DNA of 64,000 bases from assembly GCA_963573385.1 (NCBI GenBank), contig CAUYLG010038532.1:62001-126000 (forward strand), read 5' to 3'. Origin of the DNA: Cacajao melanocephalus (taxonomy: Eukaryota; Chordata; Mammalia; Primates; Pitheciidae). Shown here piece by piece: positions 58,030 through 64,000 of the stretch. Positions within the stretch are counted from its first letter, which is position 1, and the number at the start of each line of letters is the position of its first letter. The position numbers were made by a program, and so were the translations under genes. The notes under the pieces are model-generated. The model made no database searches. It was not told where the DNA came from and saw only the letters and a list, made by a program, of their open reading frames with translations.

Positions 58030-60925
58030 CCATGGTAGCTGTAAAAATACTATCTTTTTTTACACAAATTACATAACCGTAGTACTCTTTCCATAAACTA
58101 TACAGTACAGTGATTCCAACTGCCCCAAAGCATTTACAACCCCCTTCCCGCCACACACATTACTGAAGCTCTCCATGTATCCTAGCAGACAGAATGTGGA
58201 CTGGCAAAAATTGATCAATACGGTTTTCGGATGGCCATCATGCCAATCTTCCTAATGGCCACTTGGAATCCCAGTCCAGCTCCGTGCATCTGGGAGATAC
58301 GAGTAGCCTGGCTGAGACCTATCATCCCAGGCAGGACTGCTCTGCAACCACCTGTCGTCCTAATGCTGAAGGATGCTTACACAAATAAACCTCCAATGGA
58401 TGAGACTGGAGGGGACAAGAAGCCCTTTGCAAAGCCATATTATCTATTCTAAAGACCTCTCCCATGAACATTTGTCAGGACAAATGAAAATTCTAAGCTA
58501 AAAGTGATGAAAGAAGTCTCTTTTCAAAAAGTCAACCAGGAAATCCCCTTCTTTATTAGCAGCTTTTATATGCTCAGGTAAGGTTAAATACACCACTGAA
58601 AACGTGCATTTAATTTATTCAGTGCCGATGAGTGGGGCTGAAAGTTGTATGTGTGGTTGACACATGCATAGGTGCATTTTCATGGCTCTGAGCAGTCGTA
58701 TGTGCTGGGCTGGATTTTTAGTTGGTGTAAAGCTACCAACAATTTATTATGTCCACAAATAAAATTGCCCTCAAAAAAGGAAAGACAGGATTCTCACAGC
58801 TCTCCTGCAGCAGGTCACCAGCTCCAGCACTTCCATCAGGGTGACTCATCTTTGTTGCTGAATAAATGGGAGCATTGGCTTGGGGTTAGATGTGATGTGA
58901 TCCTATCCTGGTCTGGCCCCTGTTTGTGGCCCAAGCAAAAATATTATGATTTTATTTTCTATTGTGAAATTGCTGAAATAGTTTACATGTAGATCTTTAG
59001 AAAGCAGCCTTTTATAGTACTAACAATTTTCTGTAGTTACAATTTTCATAGTGTCTACCGGTTGAGATATGATAGGACTTATTCATGGAATTTACACTCT
59101 GGTGGTTTGATAAATATATAACAGGTTGAAAAGGAGTTTCATGGAAAAGTAAACATTATTCATCAGGGCTTTAGTTTCTCTTATGTTTGCTTTCAGCTGA
59201 GAATATTATAAGTTGTTTGTTTGATTTTTATTTATTTTTCATTTATTTGGCTTCCTTTCTAGATCCTTTACCTAATCGAATCCAAATAAGAACAGTACTT
59301 AACAACTCTAAATATGGCATAGGGGGAAATGTGTATATCCTTTTCTTTATATTACCTTTTGTTCACATCTTGAGGGCTATGGAAAGCAAAATGTGATGAG
59401 GTGCTATTTTATAGCATGGTTAATGCTTATCAGTGATTTTTTCCCTCTGACCTTCTGCCTCAGACAATTAATTTTCTTGAACTGCTCACACACTGGCAGA
59501 ACATGGAGGGGGGATAATGTTAGTACTAGTGAATATAATCTTGGAAGAAAAGCTGTGCAATTATTCAAAGACCTAATCTTATCTCTTGTTTCATTTTTAT
59601 ATCACAGGTCTACATTTAAAAGTATTAGGTATCCTGTTCTGCTGTCCCACACCTTCAAACCTCAGTAAATAAATGCTGCTAAGTGCCACCAGGAGTGAAA
59701 GAGCTTGTAATGAGAAGTGTGAGGAGATATGTGCTCCATTCATCATTCTGTTCAGGCCAATATTGAGGCTCTTGTTATCAGCAGGATTCGTGGCGATGTC
59801 ATCATGGCTGGCATAAATCTTCTGTCAGTGTGGGTCGGACTGATGCCCTATTAAAACTCTGCCTTCACCTAATCACAGAATGACCTTTTGATGTCTTTAA
59901 TTAACCTCTGACCTGAACCATGCCAATGTCTTGTTGGTAGGTAAATCTATGGCATGGCATTTGCTTATGACACTACATTTGTCTTGCTTTAATCATCATA
60001 CCTTTCAGATTATGGCTTGAATAAAATACAGTTGGGATCCCTGTTAATAGTTGGATTAATTTTTAAAAGGTTAGAACATAATATTTTCCTCTGAGCTCCC
60101 AGTGATATCTTTGCAGACATTTTTCCCTAGGGAGTTAGGGTTCTCCATTAAAGTAAATTCAGGTGAGCCTTCAGTTTCACCAATAACAAAATCTTTTCTA
60201 TCCAAGTTATTTTTTTTTTTATGACCTGGGAGCTGCAAGCATTCTAGGTCCTATGGATGACCAGAGGACAAAAGTTTTAAAACATAATGTAGCCTCACTT
60301 GTCCAAGACAATCAAATGCAGCAGTTGCATGGAAATTAAAGAAATAGAAATAGAGGGAGAGGGGAAGGGAGACAGAAACAGAAGCTTTTTATCTCATTTG
60401 GGGAATGTGCTTTTCTACTCTGGAATATGTGTGCCTCAGGTTCTGAGACTTTTTTGGATAATAAAATATCATTTACATCTCATTCTTTCACTAAGAGGAC
60501 GTTTATTTGTGAACTCCTATTTGAATTAGTAAATACTACAAATGTAAAATATTTATAATGAAATATACTTTTCCTATAAAAAATGTAATTATAAATTGAT
60601 TGAAATGGCTACTAATTCACATAAATTGAGTAGGTTGTTCAAAATAGCAGGTCGTGATTGGCCTATAAATCATAACGTTATATGAATAAAATAAAAGTTT
60701 TGAGCTACCTAAGATTTATCCAGTTTTATACTCAATCAGAAGCCTCATGAAGGGCTTGGACTAGCTAATCTCTCAGGTCTTTTTCAGTTGTAAAAGTCTA
60801 TGATTCAGTGTCTCAATATTACAAATGCTGGGTTTATTGAATCTGAATTCAGAAAGTTTTCCTGCCTTTAAAATATAATTCAAAAGTTATACTGTAAAGA
60901 CTTTAAGAGCTGGGAAGTTTTCAAG
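58030..60925. other. Repeat-poor unassigned sequence
   Basis: About 2.9 kb nearly free of repeats I can recognise. Between 59,700 and 60,010 the sequence is high-complexity, with homeodomain-like TTAATTAA-type text (TCTTTAATTAACCTCTGACC) and no coding frame. An ORF at 58,231-58,452 (73 codons, plus) has no family features. A T-run lies at about 60,210-60,219. Confidence 0.45.
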
Positions 60926-61115
60926 CATCCCACCTGACTTTGCCCTGTTCCCTGTGTCTTCCTCCTACTGAGCCTTTGTTGACTCACCCATAAAATGAGG
61001 ATACTAATACCTACACCACTAGAATTGCTGTGAAGATTAGAGAAGACATATATACCACACCTTAAACAGTGTCTGGAATGTAGTAATGCCCAGTCCATTG
61101 AGGATGCTGGTGCAT
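60926..61115 (-). mobile_element. MIR SINE, reverse orientation
   Basis: GAGCCTTTGTTGACTCACCC, ATAAAATGAGGATACTAATA, CCTACACCACTAGAATTGCT and AAACAGTGTCTGGAATGTAG. Confidence 0.85.
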
Positions 61116-61194
61116 TATTAGTACCTGCTGCACTTGCCAACAGATGTTACCTTTTAGGCCTAACTTAATCTCTTTCCTTCTAAAATTATACAGT

Positions 61195-61465
61195 GTTATG
61201 GTTAATAACTTTGGAGTCACTCCTGGGTTCAAATAACTGCTGTATCACACCAATTTATGGCCTGTATGATCATGAGCAATTTAGTTAAGATTCCAGTGTC
61301 ACAATTTCTCATCTACAAAATGGGAAAATAATTGTGCCTACTTAATAGACCTATTAAATACGATAATGCATGAAAAATACTATCTCTGATTTTGCTCAAT
61401 AGCTTATTCCCATTGCCTAGTATAGTATCTGGCACAGGGCAAGCACTCAACAAATATTAATGAAG
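61195..61465 (-). mobile_element. MIR SINE, reverse orientation
   Basis: TGGAGTCACTCCTGGGTTCA, GGCCTGTATGATCATGAGCA, CTCATCTACAAAATGGGAAA, ATCTGGCACAGGGCAAGCAC. Same direction as the neighbouring MIR. Confidence 0.88.
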
Positions 61466-61614
61466 ATTTAACTGTTTTATATAATTATTTTATTATTTAA
61501 TTGCATATTAGTATTACATAACTATTATCATCAATAAACTTGTACTGTTTATATTTCACACCTTTCTTGGTATAGAAGTGGTAGTCACATATTTACACAA
61601 AAGTAGATTTTAAC

Positions 61615-61855
61615 ATTGAATATACGTGGACACAAAGAGTGAAACTACAATAGACACGATTTTACTTGAGGGTGGAGAGTGGGAAGAGGGTAAGGATTGA
61701 AAAATAACCTGTAAGGTACTATGCTCACTACCTGGGTGATGAACTCATTTGTAGACCAAACCCCAGTGGCATGTAATTCACTCATGTAATAAACCTGCAC
61801 CATGTAGACCCCAAATCTAAAATAAAAGTTGGAAGGAAAAAAAGTGGGTTTTATT
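61615..61855 (+). mobile_element. L1 3' end, severely 5' truncated
   Basis: TACGTGGACACAAAGAGTGA, TTTTACTTGAGGGTGGAGAG, ACTACCTGGGTGATGAACTC, GTAATAAACCTGCACCATGT and AAATAAAAGTTGGAAGGAAA: a primate-style L1 3' UTR with an A-rich tail, about 240 bp. Confidence 0.88.
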
Positions 61856-61929
61856 AGGTCCTAGTCTGAAGTAGGAAAGTAACGTTTACTAATGATATCA
61901 TCTCTTCTGTTTAATTATTCATTTATTTA

Positions 61930-62330
61930 GGAAGCCTTGTCTGAGCCAGGCTCGGGGGATATGCCGGGCTCTGGGGATACTACAAAAGCTAAAAGATACA
62001 CAATCCCAGCTGTCATGGAGCAAAGAGTTTATGAGAGAGAGACTGATGCTAATCAAAGAAGGACACTAACCAATGAACAACTGTATAGCTTTGCCAAGGA
62101 CCATGAAGGAGACAGACACAGCTCTATGAGGGGGCTTTGATGTAGGGAGGTAAGTTGAAGTCTGAAGCAAAGGATGGAATGGCCTGACCACATGGGGGCT
62201 TGTATGCCATGTTTTGAAATTTAATAGGGAGTAGGGGATAGTATCATAATGAAGTTTGTGTTTCCAAAAGCTTACTTTGATTACAATGTGGAAGGTGAAT
62301 CGAACAAGACAAGGAGATATAGGGAGATGT
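61930..62330 (-). mobile_element. L2 LINE fragment, reverse orientation
   Basis: GGGCTCTGGGGATACTACAA, ACACAATCCCAGCTGTCATG, GGGCTTGTATGCCATGTTTT and ACTTTGATTACAATGTGGAA resemble reverse L2. It generates a 67-codon plus-strand ORF that should be ignored. Confidence 0.6.
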
Positions 62331-62849
62331 TAATGTCAATGATTTTGTACTTAATCCCAAGGAGGTAGTCTCCATGGTAATTCTGTCTTTGAATCTCAGC
62401 AGAAAGTTAGGTTGATGCCTTGTTCATAGGCACCAAAAAGGTAAAGGGGAAGAGACCACTCCCCATGCCCAAATACACAAACTTTTCTTTTCACAATTAG
62501 TATCAATATTGAGGACAAGAGATACCACATAGGTCTCCGAATTTGTTATTCTTCTCTGCCATTTTTGCTGTGTCCACAAGAGAACAAAGCTGTCCATATT
62601 TCATGTTTTATATTATGGGCGGTCACATGCCCTCTAATTGGAGGATTGCATGCCAAACCAATGGCCTAGCCTCATAAAACTTCACTGACTATTATAATGA
62701 TGGGGCCAGACGATGATGTAGAGTCATGAAACGTATCTCTAAACCTTAGTTCCAAAAAGGACAGAAAAAAATTAACCATTTCTAGCTAGAGAGCTCTCAT
62801 GGCAACCAACCTTTTAAAGGAATAAAGCAATGAGTTTATTCATATTTCA
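62331..62849. other. Intergenic sequence without recognised gene
   Basis: Nothing recognised. Confidence 0.4.
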
Positions 62850-62955
62850 TCCTGCAAATATTTATTCAACTCATTATGTGCCAGCCACCTCCTGAATATT
62901 AAATGGTGAACTAAGCCCAGTCTTGAGAGGGACATCTGCCATATCATGTGATTTA
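62850..62955 (-). mobile_element. L2 LINE 3' fragment, reverse orientation
   Basis: CTGCAAATATTTATTCAACT, CATTATGTGCCAGCCACCTC, ATGGTGAACTAAGCCCAGTC. Confidence 0.6.
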
Positions 62956-62959
62956 AGGG

Positions 62960-63125
62960 GGAGGGCTACCATATATGAACTTGCTGTATACCTTATATAG
63001 ATTATCTGATTTATTCATCAAGACAACTCCACAAAATAAAAATTATGACCTCTACTTTAGGAAAGTTAGGATTTGAACCTAGATCTATTGACCACAAAGC
63101 CCTTTCCCTTCCATTATACCATGTT
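62960..63125 (+). mobile_element. MIR SINE fragment
   Basis: TTCATCAAGACAACTCCACA, CTCTACTTTAGGAAAGTTAG, GATTTGAACCTAGATCTATT and TTCCATTATACCATGTTTTT. Confidence 0.75.
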
Positions 63126-63239
63126 TTTACCAGAAAGGAGTCCCTTTTCAGAGATAACTCCCCAAGGAGGCCAGAAACTCTGCCATTAGTGAGTTTCCTT
63201 TGTGCCAAGATTCATCCTGTCTCCAGCATGCTCTTTTTA

Positions 63240-63425
63240 AAACCACAGCAGGATTTCTCAACCTCAGCACTACTGGCATTCAGAATTGGATAATTTTTTG
63301 TTGTGGGCACTGTCCTGTACCTTACAGGATTTTTAGCAACAACACTGACCTTTACCCACTAGATGTCAGTAGCACCCCAGTTGTGATGACTAAAAATGTC
63401 TCTGGACATTGCCAAATCTCCCTGG
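63240..63425 (+). mobile_element. hAT-type non-autonomous DNA transposon (MER family)
   Basis: GGATTTCTCAACCTCAGCAC, ATAATTTTTTGTTGTGGGCA, GGATTTTTAGCAACAACACT, CCACTAGATGTCAGTAGCAC and CTCTGGACATTGCCAAATCT. Same family as 34,340-34,490 and better preserved. Confidence 0.82.
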
Positions 63426-63544
63426 GGAGGACAAAGCAGAGGAAGAGAAGGTTGTGTGAACAGCCAAGAAAGCAGAGTTACAAGAAAGAAATGGTTGGCA
63501 AAGACAGCTGTTGCCGAGAAATTGTGTAAGATATGGGCAGAAAC

Positions 63545-63720
63545 AAAATGATATTTGAGTTTGCTGATGAAGAGATCCTTGGTGACCTCAAGGAGGGCAG
63601 TATCAGAGGGCTGGTACGGTCAGGAGCCTGAGGGTGGGGAATATGTGGAAAGCATGGGAGTAGGGTCAGTGAGGAGTGATTCTCCTTTCAATAAGCTTGA
63701 GAATACTGCAGAAGTGAGGC
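63545..63720 (-). mobile_element. L2 LINE ORF-region fragment, reverse orientation
   Basis: CCTTGGTGACCTCAAGGAGG, AGTGAGGAGTGATTCTCCTT and CAATAAGCTTGAGAATACTG are the reverse complement of L2 reverse-transcriptase-region text. It yields a 77-codon ORF with no function. Confidence 0.65.
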
Positions 63721-64000
63721 TGTGCCAGCTCTGGGCACAGGATTCATTATCATTTCTGTATCTTAGAATACTCTCTCTGGGATCCTGAGCATCTGTATAA
63801 GATGTTCAACCAGCCTGAGACCGCCATATGGTGATCGCACTTTCAAATGAACCCAACATTTCACCTGTGCCTGCCAGGCAGCAGACATGCAGCTGGAGCT
63901 GTCTTGGAGCCTCTAGACCAACCCATCCACCTGCTGAATACCAGCGAGTGACCTAATCAAAGCTACTAGAAGTGGAATTGTCAGCTGAGCCCTGCCTACA
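63721..64000. other. Unassigned sequence to window end
   Basis: No gene or classified repeat recognised. Confidence 0.4.

Noticed and set aside
58231..58452. 73-codon ORF with a proline-rich middle
   Set aside because: No recognisable family, no promoter or splice context. Possible but unsupported.

Overview
This is mammalian nuclear DNA, almost certainly human or a close primate. Alu elements, L1/L2/CR1 LINEs, MIR SINEs and Tigger/hAT fossils are scattered through it. The only protein-coding gene I can support lies on the minus strand and is built from short exons. Its five coding pieces join, with consistent phases, into a 225-residue protein that I recognise as INSIG2, the ER membrane sterol sensor that retains SCAP-SREBP and targets HMG-CoA reductase for degradation. 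In human this gene is on chromosome 2q14, so the window is the reverse complement of the chromosome's usual orientation.

Layout. 1-18,000 is the flank downstream of INSIG2: fossil L1, MIR, L2, HAL1-like L1 and Tigger2-type sequence, and two Alus. INSIG2 runs right to left: promoter and CpG island about 36,930-37,690; non-coding exon 1 ending at 37,262; start codon in exon 2 at 31,159; coding exons at 30,916-31,159, 24,577-24,701, 21,296-21,462, 21,009-21,108 and 19,851-19,892; then a 3' UTR whose end I cannot fix. 37,700-64,000 is the flank upstream of the INSIG2 promoter. It has no gene I can support and holds dispersed repeats, including five of the window's nine Alus between 46.0 and 54.7 kb, an old CR1/L3-like LINE, and a repeat-poor block near 58.5-60.2 kb.

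Most notable observations. The intron between coding exons 2 and 3 carries a perfect minor-spliceosome (U12-type) donor and a matching branch site 12 nt before the acceptor. The INSIG2 leader has three upstream AUGs, one of which forms a nine-triplet uORF that exists only after exon 1 is spliced to exon 2. Intron 1 contains a five-copy 54-55 bp minisatellite. The upstream flank should contain the position of the published obesity-associated SNP rs7566605, about 10 kb upstream of the gene. I found no RNA gene, no CRISPR array and no sign of an undescribed multi-gene system. All element family names come from memory of consensus sequences, without a database search.
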